Position numbers and translations under genes: made by a program | Notes under the pieces: model-generated | Databases searched by the model: none | What the model saw: the letters and a program-made list of their open reading frames with translations, nothing else | Told to the model about the DNA's origin: nothing | Part shown: positions 1 through 4,640 of the stretch, piece after piece | Layout of the letters: each line of letters opens with the position of its first letter | Position numbering within the stretch: position 1 is the first letter of the stretch | Assembly: GCA_002309395.1 (NCBI GenBank) | Contig: DBWU01000013.1 | Coordinates: 1 to 5,498, forward strand | From: Oscillospiraceae bacterium UBA1230 | GTDB lineage: Bacteria > Bacillota > Clostridia > Oscillospirales > Oscillospiraceae | DNA: 5,498 bases | Direction: 5' to 3'

Positions 1-353
1 TGCTTGACCACCACGATGGCGAAAAAGCTGCCCACGGCGATCATCCAGTACGGGATCGTCACGGGGCACACCAGCGCCAGCAGCATTCCCGTAACGACCG
101 CGCTCAAATCGCCGATCATGTTGGTCTTTTTCATCAGCTTGCGATAGAGCCATTCCCACAGCACGCAGCATCCGGCGGAAAACGCCGTCACCGTCAGCGC
201 GCGGAAATTCCAGTTGCCGAAACGGTATACGCTCATCAAAAGCGCCGGCAGCAGGGCGATGATCACGTCCAACATAATGGAACGGGTATCCTCATTGGAA
301 CGGATATGGGGCGAGGAGGATGCGATCAGCTTCAAATCCTTATACTCCGTCAT
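1..353 (-). CDS. rnfD: RnfD, ion-translocating electron transport complex subunit D (partial, N-terminal 117 residues)
   Basis: Membrane subunit of the Rnf complex, which couples electron transfer from reduced ferredoxin to NAD+ with Na+ or H+ export. In the family RnfD carries a covalently bound FMN, but that site lies beyond the left edge and cannot be checked. The visible part starts MTEYKDLKLIASSSPHIRSN; the short polar segment with SPHIR, followed by hydrophobic helices, is typical of RnfD/NqrB N-termini. Hydrophobic stretches lie near residues 26-43, 51-70 and 84-117. The segment GDLSAVVTGMLLALVCP (81-97) matches the family's conserved D-x-S-A-x-V-T-G-x-L-L-A pattern. The start is fixed by GGAGG eight bases upstream, inside the end of rnfC. 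Only three bases separate the rnfC stop from this ATG, so translation is probably coupled. Identification is by recognition of the sequence plus the rnfC neighbour. The C-terminal two thirds is missing because the window ends. Confidence 0.93.
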   Translation of the reverse strand, partial: MTEYKDLKLIASSSPHIRSNEDTRSIMLDVIIALLPALLMSVYRFGNWNFRALTVTAFSAGCCVLWEWLYRKLMKKTNMIGDLSAVVTGMLLALVCPVTIPYWMIAVGSFFAIVVVK

Positions 354-356
354 GCC

Positions 357-1727
357 TTACGCCTCCTTTTTTGCTTCCTGCGCCTTTTCCGCCTCCGCCA
401 GCGCGATGGCGGCCATGCGGGCGTTGTTCACCTGCTGTTTGCCCATGCGGAACGCGTGGGTCAGCGGCAGTCGCGCCGGGCAGATGTAGGTGCAGGCGCC
501 ACATTCGATGCAATCCATGCCGTGAAGCCGGTCACGGAAGCTCTCCCAGTCGCCCTTTGCCAGATACTTGTACATAAAGATCGGCTCCAGCCGGATGGGG
601 CATACGCCCACACACCTGCCGCACCGGATACATTGCGGCTCCGGCACGTACCGCTCCTCATCGCCGGCAAACGCCAGCATACAGCCGGTCCCTTTGCCCA
701 CGGGCACCTCGGCGGTATACTGGGCAAGACCCATCATGGGACCGCCCATAATGAGTTTATAGGTGTCCTCCCGTAAGCCGCCGCACGCGTCGAACAACTT
801 GGCCACCGGCGTGCCGATGGGACACTCCAGATTTTTCGGCTCTATCACGCCGGAGCCGGACACGGTGACGATCTTGCTCACCACCGGCATCCCCTCGTAT
901 ACCGCGCGGTAAATGGCGCAGGTGGTGTTCAGGTTGAAAATGCAGCAGCCTGCGTCCGCCGGCAGTTTGCCGGAGGGCACCTGACGGCCGGACACCGCCT
1001 GACAGAGCTGTTTTTCCGCGCCCTGGGGATAGCGTGTGTGGAGCACCTCCACCACCACCGGCGCGTTCAGCGCGGCGATCTGCGCGTTGAGCACGTCCAC
1101 CGCGTCCTGCTTGTTCGCTTCGATGCCGAGATAGACCTTATCCACGCCGAAGCATTTCGCCAGCAGCATAGCGCCTTTGATCACCTGCTCCGGACGCTCC
1201 AGCATGGTACGATGGTCGCCGGTGATGTACGGTTCGCACTCGGCGGCGTTGATGATGATATAATCCGCCTTGCCCAGCGCGGAGCTGATCTTCACGTGGG
1301 TGGGGAACGTGGCGCCGCCCTGCCCGACGATGCCGGCGTTCTTCACGATCTCCGTCAGTTCTTCGGCGGTAAGACCGTCCGGATCGGCGACGGGATGGAT
1401 CTCGTCGCTGAGGGTGTTTTGATAATCGTTTTCAATGACCACCGATAAAACGGTGCCTCCCATGGACGACGGGCGCGGTTCCACCGCCTTGACCGTGCCG
1501 GATACGGAGGCGTGGATCGGCGCGGAAACGAAGCCGCCCGGCTCGCCGATACGCTGACCCAGCTTCACCCGGTCGCCCTTGGCGACCAGCGGCTTACACG
1601 GTGCGCCGATGTGCATGGACATGGGGATCACCACTTCGGCCGGCGCCGGAAGCGGCTCGATGACTTTGGCGCGCGTGGCGGCTTTCCGATCGTCGGGATG
1701 AACGCCGCCGAAAAATGCTTGTGCCAT
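357..1727 (-). CDS. rnfC: RnfC, ion-translocating electron transport complex subunit C (NADH-side Fe-S subunit)
   Basis: Peripheral cytoplasmic subunit of Rnf, thought to carry the NAD(H)/FMN site and two [4Fe-4S] clusters. The protein is 456 residues, within the usual range for clostridial RnfC. An N-terminal sandwich/barrel domain shows the lipoyl-like pattern VAKGDRVKLGQRIG (48-61) and SAPIHASVSGTV (68-79). The nucleotide-binding domain has GIVGQGGATFPTHVK (132-146) and NAAECEPYITGDHR (160-173). A soluble ligand-binding segment follows around 285-315. Two complete ferredoxin motifs are present: Cys366, 369, 372 and 376, then Cys406, 409, 412 and 416, each ending in CP. The tail (435-456) is Ala/Lys/Glu-rich. 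I chose ATG at 1727 because GAGGTG (1739-1734) lies six bases upstream; a GTG at 1736 falls inside that binding site. It is the first gene of an operon continuing into rnfD, as in acetogen-type rnfCDGEAB clusters; the later genes would be to the left. Transcription probably starts from the promoter at 1782-1810. Confidence 0.96.
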   Translation of the reverse strand: MAQAFFGGVHPDDRKAATRAKVIEPLPAPAEVVIPMSMHIGAPCKPLVAKGDRVKLGQRIGEPGGFVSAPIHASVSGTVKAVEPRPSSMGGTVLSVVIENDYQNTLSDEIHPVADPDGLTAEELTEIVKNAGIVGQGGATFPTHVKISSALGKADYIIINAAECEPYITGDHRTMLERPEQVIKGAMLLAKCFGVDKVYLGIEANKQDAVDVLNAQIAALNAPVVVEVLHTRYPQGAEKQLCQAVSGRQVPSGKLPADAGCCIFNLNTTCAIYRAVYEGMPVVSKIVTVSGSGVIEPKNLECPIGTPVAKLFDACGGLREDTYKLIMGGPMMGLAQYTAEVPVGKGTGCMLAFAGDEERYVPEPQCIRCGRCVGVCPIRLEPIFMYKYLAKGDWESFRDRLHGMDCIECGACTYICPARLPLTHAFRMGKQQVNNARMAAIALAEAEKAQEAKKEA

Positions 1728-1746
1728 TGTTTTCACCTCGTCTTAC

Positions 1747-1770
1747 TGCGGCGGAGAAAATTCCGCCGCA
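1747..1770 (-). promoter_or_regulatory. Hairpin in the rnfC 5' leader
   Basis: Perfect 9-bp inverted repeat (TGCGGCGGA at 1747-1755, TCCGCCGCA at 1762-1770) around a 6-base AT-rich loop. Given the promoter at 1782-1810, transcription would begin near 1775, which puts this stem within about five bases of the mRNA 5' end and eight bases upstream of the rnfC ribosome binding site. No U-run follows in the minus direction, so it is not an intrinsic terminator. A 5'-terminal stem of this kind may protect the transcript or modulate access to the ribosome binding site. That role is inference; the symmetry is seen directly. Confidence 0.55.
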
Positions 1771-1781
1771 TACTGTTTCCT

Positions 1782-1810
1782 ATCATACATCATAAGTGGC
1801 AAATTGTCCA
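1782..1810 (-). promoter_or_regulatory. Predicted sigma-A promoter of the rnf operon
   Basis: On the minus strand, a -35 box TGGACA (1810-1805) and a -10 box TATGAT (1787-1782) are separated by exactly 17 bases. Each box matches the vegetative consensus at five of six positions. The predicted start is near 1775, giving a leader of about 48 bases before the rnfC ATG. A second TATGAT lies partly upstream (CTTATGATG) but has no -35 at a suitable distance. Confidence 0.7.
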
Positions 1811-1828
1811 GACCTTCCGCCATATTTC

Positions 1829-1860
1829 CGCCCGTTTTCGTCTATTCTGCACCACGGGCG
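1829..1860. repeat. Dyad symmetry between the divergent rnf and DUF975-gene promoters
   Basis: CGCCCGT (1829-1835) and ACGGGCG (1854-1860) form a perfect 7-bp inverted repeat with an 18-base centre. It lies between the two -35 boxes (1805-1810 minus, 1871-1876 plus). A T6 run follows at 1864-1869. It could be an operator for the divergent pair, or chance in GC-rich DNA. The long loop makes a terminator less likely, and no gene upstream on the plus strand would need one. Confidence 0.25.
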
Positions 1861-1870
1861 CGGTTTTTTC

Positions 1871-1899
1871 TTGCGTTTTCCGCTTTGCTGTGGTATAGT
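1871..1899 (+). promoter_or_regulatory. Predicted extended -10 sigma-A promoter of the DUF975 gene
   Basis: A -35 box TTGCGT (1871-1876), a 17-base spacer and a -10 box TATAGT (1894-1899) with an upstream TG at 1891-1892, making an extended -10 element (TGG-TATAGT). The predicted start is near 1906, leaving a leader of about 48 bases to the ATG at 1954. Because this promoter sits inside the open frame that begins at 1804, it argues that the upstream 50 codons are not translated. Confidence 0.7.
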
Positions 1900-1953
1900 T
1901 TCCCTGCGGCAAAGCACCGCGCGAACGTTATTTCAGAGAGGAAGTCAGCCATT

Positions 1954-2691
1954 ATGCCACTTGATCGTAAGCAACTGAAGGCGGAAGCGAAGGATCGCCT
2001 GACACGCGCCAAGGTCAACCCCTACGGATTCACCCTGGTCTATCTCATTGTCAGCGCGGTACTGGGCGCCTTGTCGTTCTATGCGTCCCTGCCCCGTATG
2101 ATAGAAAACATTGACCAGATGCAGATACCCGAGCTCTCTCTTGCGCTCCGGGATTCCCTGTATGTCTCCTTTTTCTCCAAACTGCCCGCACTGCCCAGCG
2201 GTCCTGCCGCTTTTATCGGCATTCTGGTCTGGCTGATGGCGGTCCTGCTCCGGGCCGGTGTGGTCCTCTATCACCTGGGCGTGTTCCGGGGCGAGGAGCG
2301 GCCGTTCTCCACGCTCTTTGAGGGCTTCGGCATTGCCGGAAAGGTGATCGTTCTGGCGCTTTTGGAGTCCATCTTCGTCTTCCTGTGGTCGCTGCTGTTC
2401 GTGATCCCCGGTATCATTGCCATATATCGCTACCGCTTCGCGCTGTACAGTCTGTGCGAGGACCCGGAGCTGAGCTCCTCCGCGGCGCTTCGCAGGAGCA
2501 AACAGCTGACCCGCGGCTTCAAATGGCAGCTGTTCGTGCTGGATCTGAGCTTTATCGGCTGGGAGATTCTCGCCGGTATGACCGGCCATATCCTGGACAT
2601 TTGGCTCGATCCGTACAGATCCCAGACCGATATGGGGTATTATCACGCCATCAAGGCGATCCAAGACGGCGATACGCCTGCGGCGGAATAA
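1954..2691 (+). CDS. DUF975 family integral membrane protein
   Basis: A 245-residue multi-pass membrane protein of the DUF975 family, common in Clostridia and Bacilli; its function is not established. The N-terminus is short, basic and polar (MPLDRKQLKAEAKDRL, matching the family's 'R-x-x-L-K-x-x-A-K' opening). Hydrophobic segments follow at about 24-42, 84-110, 130-152 and 192-213. The family signature is clear: VIPGIIAIYRYRFALYSLCE (150-169), then DPELSSSAALRRSKQL (170-185), then GFKWQLFVLDLSFIGWEIL (188-206). The frame is open from 1804, but I placed the start at 1954 because AGAGAGGAAG lies at 1935-1944, the promoter at 1871-1899 is inside the extension, and the family N-terminus begins here. 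It is a single-gene unit closed by the terminator at 2710-2750, transcribed divergently from rnf. No catalytic motif is seen; a role in membrane or envelope physiology would be a guess. Confidence 0.88.
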   Translation: MPLDRKQLKAEAKDRLTRAKVNPYGFTLVYLIVSAVLGALSFYASLPRMIENIDQMQIPELSLALRDSLYVSFFSKLPALPSGPAAFIGILVWLMAVLLRAGVVLYHLGVFRGEERPFSTLFEGFGIAGKVIVLALLESIFVFLWSLLFVIPGIIAIYRYRFALYSLCEDPELSSSAALRRSKQLTRGFKWQLFVLDLSFIGWEILAGMTGHILDIWLDPYRSQTDMGYYHAIKAIQDGDTPAAE

Positions 2692-2709
2692 CGGGCGGAA
2701 CGCCATACG

Positions 2710-2750
2710 ATAAAAAGAAGGGAAACGCAAGGCGTTTCCCTTCTTTTTAT
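2710..2750 (+). terminator. Strong intrinsic terminator, probably bidirectional
   Basis: A perfect 19-bp inverted repeat (2710-2728 with 2732-2750) around a 3-base loop AAG. The GC-rich core (GGGAAACGC/GCGTTTCCC) sits next to the loop, and A-rich/T-rich outer arms supply a U-run (CTTCTTTTTAT) in either direction. It lies 18 bases after the DUF975 stop codon. In the other direction it could also stop transcripts of the convergent racemase operon. Confidence 0.9.
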
Positions 2751-2752
2751 AC

Positions 2753-2852
2753 TGTCAAAAGTGGTGTCATCTGCCACGTACACGCCGCGGCAAATGACGA
2801 TTCCATGTCTTCGCGCCGTGCGCGGCGCGAACTCTGCGAGGCTTTTTTGACA
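2753..2852. repeat. Structured 100-bp intergenic element with 8-bp terminal inverted repeats
   Basis: The stretch is bounded by TGTCAAAA (2753-2760) and its exact reverse complement TTTTGACA (2845-2852). Inside are two hairpins. The first pairs 2766-2775 with 2789-2798 (9 of 10 bp, 13-base loop). The second pairs 2810-2818 with 2823-2831 (perfect 9-bp stem TTCGCGCCG/CGGCGCGAA, 4-base loop). The overall fold would be a closed multibranch structure with two arms. No open frame here has a binding site or a recognisable product. It could be a dispersed palindromic repeat (REP/MITE-like), a small structured RNA or a convergent-gene spacer. The symmetry is seen; the identity is unknown. It contains no transposase. 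Confidence 0.5.
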
Positions 2853-2856
2853 TACT

Positions 2857-2883
2857 GAGGGGGAACGCAAAGCGTTTCCCCTC
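2857..2883. terminator. Hairpin downstream of the racemase operon, related to the 2710-2750 terminator
   Basis: A 12-bp stem (2857-2868 with 2872-2883) containing one G-T pair, with loop AAA. The core resembles the terminator at 2710-2750: both read ACGCAA(A/G)GCGTTTCCC across the loop. It lies 21 bases after the stop of the small membrane protein gene, the usual place for a terminator. The T4 run, however, follows on the plus strand; read in the minus direction the stem is followed by AGTATGTC, not a U-run. Termination of the minus-strand operon may therefore rely on this stem together with the stronger one at 2710-2750. Confidence 0.55.
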
Positions 2884-2904
2884 TTTTCGCTTCTTCTCGC
2901 CGCT

Positions 2905-3312
2905 TCAAAACATTTTGTCCACGTAGCGGTTGAGCCGCTCGGCGTCGTACTCGTCCCGGTACGTGTTCTGGAAGCGCTTCACCGTCAGGCTGTTGAACTG
3001 CAAAACCTTCCGGTAGCGGAACAGTCCCAGCGCCAGCGCCACGGTGAGGCACACTAAGCCGAAACTGATACGGGAGGCAACGTAAAAAATCGCGCCCAGC
3101 ACCAACAGCGATACCAACACGCCGGCAAGCTGTTTCTTATGCTCCATCTGCCGCACCTTCTCCTCCTCGATCACGCCCTCTTCGATCATGGCGCGGGCAA
3201 ACCTCTTTTGCACGCCGAAGGTGGACACGGCGTTCAGCGTGACGGGCGCCGCCACAAAAAAGGAAAACGCGGTGACGCCTACGTTGGACAGCAATAACGT
3301 CAGGTTATCCAT
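2905..3312 (-). CDS. Small membrane protein of unknown function, second gene of the racemase operon
   Basis: A 135-residue protein that I do not recognise. The N-terminal part (about 5-30) is hydrophobic, starting MDNLTLLLSNVGVTAFSFFV. A charged linker at 35-61 (KRFARAMIEEGVIEEEKVRQ and on) is probably helical and cytoplasmic. Two close hydrophobic segments follow at about 62-79 and 82-98. The C-terminal tail (99-135) is charged and aromatic (FRYRKVLQFNSLTVKRFQ, NTYRDEYDAERLNRYVDKMF) and has no cysteine or metal motif. I set the start at ATG 3312 because GGGAGGTG (3325-3318) lies five bases upstream. An in-frame ATG at 3333 overlaps the racemase stop (ATGA) but has only a weak site. The gene begins 17 bases after the racemase gene, so the two are very likely co-transcribed. 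A scaffold, transport accessory or regulatory role for the racemase is possible, but nothing in the sequence shows it. Confidence 0.75.
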   Translation of the reverse strand: MDNLTLLLSNVGVTAFSFFVAAPVTLNAVSTFGVQKRFARAMIEEGVIEEEKVRQMEHKKQLAGVLVSLLVLGAIFYVASRISFGLVCLTVALALGLFRYRKVLQFNSLTVKRFQNTYRDEYDAERLNRYVDKMF

Positions 3313-3329
3313 AAAAGCACCTCCCGAAA

Positions 3330-4427
3330 TCATTCGTCTTCATATACGATGCGGATATCGTCTTTTCCCGTAAGGTAGAGCAGATTGCCATAGGACAGAG
3401 AAAAATCCACCGTGTCGCCCACGCGAATTTCCCGCGCGCTGCGGGTGACGTCCAGCACGCAGTGGTCGGAGGAGGCGCCCCAGACGCGCAGTCCCCCGTC
3501 CCGCGGCAGGAGCGATTCCACCTCGCCCGCGTCAGCGCGGCCCAACGCCAGCAAAGCGCGGCGCCGGATCCCCTCGTCCACGTAGTGGGGTTTGCGCCCG
3601 AACGCGTCGATACACAACTGACCCTGGGGATAGCTGGGTTTTGTCTTGACCTCGATGACCTCGGCGGTGAGGGTGAACGTGTCCATCGCCAGATAGTCCA
3701 TGTCCTCTATGTGCCAGTCGATCTGCAGATCCTTGCCCAGCAAAATGTTTTCACCGATCCGCAGATGGTTGATCCCCTGCGGCATAACGCCGCCGTGTAT
3801 GAGCGGATAGGAGCTGGTGGCGCCGCCGGAGACGATCTCCAGCCTGCGCCCCACGGCGGATTCCACCCGGCCGGCAAGCGATGCAAGCGCCTCCATCTTC
3901 TCCACGGTGGGCTGTACCGAACCGACACAGCCCAGATTCACGCCGATCCCCAGCAGACGGACGCGGGGAAGCCGGCGCTCCACGCGCAGGCAGACCTCCA
4001 CCAGCTCGTCCTGGTCCCAGAAGCCTTCCCGCAGATCGCCCAGATCCGCCATGATAATAACGCCGTGGGTGCGACCCTTCCGGGCGCAGACCTCTTCCAG
4101 GCGCAAAAGCGTGTCCCACTCGCTTTGCAGTGACGCGTCGCACAGCTCTGTCAGCGCTTCCAGCTCCGACGGCGCGGCAACGCGCAGCAGCGTAAAGGGC
4201 GCCGAAACGCCGTGTGCCCGGAGCGATTCAAAATGCTCCAGCCGACTGCTGCCCAGAGAGGATACGCCGCCTTGCAGCATGGCGCGCGCCACGGGCGTGA
4301 GTGCGTTACAACCCTTCACGACGCCGCAGACCGCCACACCCCGGCGGCGGCAGCGCTCCACGATCTGCCGTGTGTTTTCCCGCAGCTTCGGCAGAGATAC
4401 CGTAAGCGAGGGATACAGGCGCTCCAT
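3330..4427 (-). CDS. Alanine/ornithine racemase family PLP-dependent enzyme
   Basis: A 365-residue enzyme of the fold-type III (alanine racemase N-terminal) PLP family, closest in pattern to the ornithine racemase (Orr) group. It is expected to interconvert L- and D-forms of an amino acid in the cytoplasm. The N-terminal TIM-barrel domain has the likely PLP lysine at K38 in GVVKGCNAL. Further conserved blocks are ADLGDLREGFW (127-137), IGVNLGC (161-167), SGGATSSYPL (200-209, probable phosphate binding) and GINHLRIGENILLG (218-231). The C-terminal beta domain carries DAFGRKP (274-280), DEGIRRRALLALGR (284-297) and WGASSDH (316-322). Two starts are plausible: ATG 4427 with AAGGTG six bases upstream, or GTG 4436 with GGAGG seven bases upstream (368 residues). 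ATG gives the better family N-terminus. The substrate cannot be read from sequence; the ornithine-degradation genes that accompany orr in amino-acid fermenters are not adjacent. First gene of a two-gene operon. Confidence 0.85.
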   Translation of the reverse strand: MERLYPSLTVSLPKLRENTRQIVERCRRRGVAVCGVVKGCNALTPVARAMLQGGVSSLGSSRLEHFESLRAHGVSAPFTLLRVAAPSELEALTELCDASLQSEWDTLLRLEEVCARKGRTHGVIIMADLGDLREGFWDQDELVEVCLRVERRLPRVRLLGIGVNLGCVGSVQPTVEKMEALASLAGRVESAVGRRLEIVSGGATSSYPLIHGGVMPQGINHLRIGENILLGKDLQIDWHIEDMDYLAMDTFTLTAEVIEVKTKPSYPQGQLCIDAFGRKPHYVDEGIRRRALLALGRADAGEVESLLPRDGGLRVWGASSDHCVLDVTRSAREIRVGDTVDFSLSYGNLLYLTGKDDIRIVYEDE

Positions 4428-4473
4428 GCCAGACACCTTCCTTCCTCCGCGGCGTCATAGCCGCCTTGCGGTC

Positions 4474-4502
4474 ATTATACCATGCTTTCCGCCGCCCGTC
4501 CA
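4474..4502 (-). promoter_or_regulatory. Predicted extended -10 sigma-A promoter of the racemase operon
   Basis: On the minus strand, a -10 box TATAAT (4479-4474, perfect consensus) is preceded by TGG, making an extended -10. A -35 box TGGACG (4502-4497, four of six consensus positions) lies 17 bases further upstream. The predicted start is near 4467, giving a leader of about 40 bases. That leader holds a short GC stem (4449-4453 with 4460-4464) directly before the GGAGG site at 4448-4444. Confidence 0.78.
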
Positions 4503-4508
4503 CGCTTT

Positions 4509-4537
4509 GGCGCATATTTTGCCGCAAAAATATCGCC
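4509..4537. promoter_or_regulatory. Imperfect dyad between the divergent racemase and pta promoters (possible operator)
   Basis: GGCG-C-ATATTTT (4509-4520) pairs with AAAATAT-CGCC (4527-4537): eleven complementary positions with one unpaired C at 4513 and a 6-base centre. It lies between the racemase -35 (4497-4502) and the pta -35 (4558-4563), where a regulator could reach both. I do not recognise the site as a CcpA, Rex or CodY consensus. Its AT-rich arms stand out in GC-rich surroundings. A regulatory role is inference. Confidence 0.35.
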
Positions 4538-4557
4538 GTCTGCCCTGCCGGGAGAAA

Positions 4558-4586
4558 TTGACAAGCCTTTTGCAGGGTGCTACAAT
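4558..4586 (+). promoter_or_regulatory. Predicted strong sigma-A promoter of pta
   Basis: A -35 box TTGACA (4558-4563, perfect), a 17-base spacer and a -10 box TACAAT (4581-4586, five of six) with TG at 4578-4579 (extended -10, TGC-TACAAT). The predicted start is near 4593, with a leader of about 48 bases. This is the closest to consensus of the four promoters in the window, which fits a highly expressed central-metabolism gene. An inverted pair CCCTGC (4543-4548)/GCAGGG (4572-4577) brackets the -35 box. Confidence 0.85.
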
Positions 4587-4640
4587 AAAAGGCACAAAAG
4601 AACGCGCCACGCGCTCGAACAGATACGAGGAGGAAAAACC

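Noticed and set aside
306..776. 156-codon plus-strand open frame opposite rnfC
   Set aside because: It lies antisense to a clear rnfC with both ferredoxin motifs. Its composition (His/Arg/Pro/Ala-rich) is that of a GC-rich shadow frame.
1829..1869. Intrinsic terminator (GC stem followed by T6) on the plus strand
   Set aside because: The loop is 18 bases, the stem is not directly followed by the T-run, and no plus-strand gene lies upstream. It is kept only as a dyad.
1945..2730. 261-codon minus-strand open frame opposite the DUF975 gene
   Set aside because: The sense strand carries a recognised family with promoter, binding site and terminator. The antisense product is Gln/Arg/Asp-rich with no family pattern, and it runs into the terminator stem.
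2753..2852. tRNA or other known RNA gene in the structured element
   Set aside because: There is no acceptor/anticodon/T-arm arrangement and no CCA end. The two-armed fold does not match any riboswitch or housekeeping RNA I recognise.
2643..3052. Short open frames through the structured intergenic region (2643-2870 and 2747-3052 minus, 2385-2858 plus)
   Set aside because: They read through hairpins and terminators, lack binding sites and overlap real genes. Their sequences are explained by the repeats.
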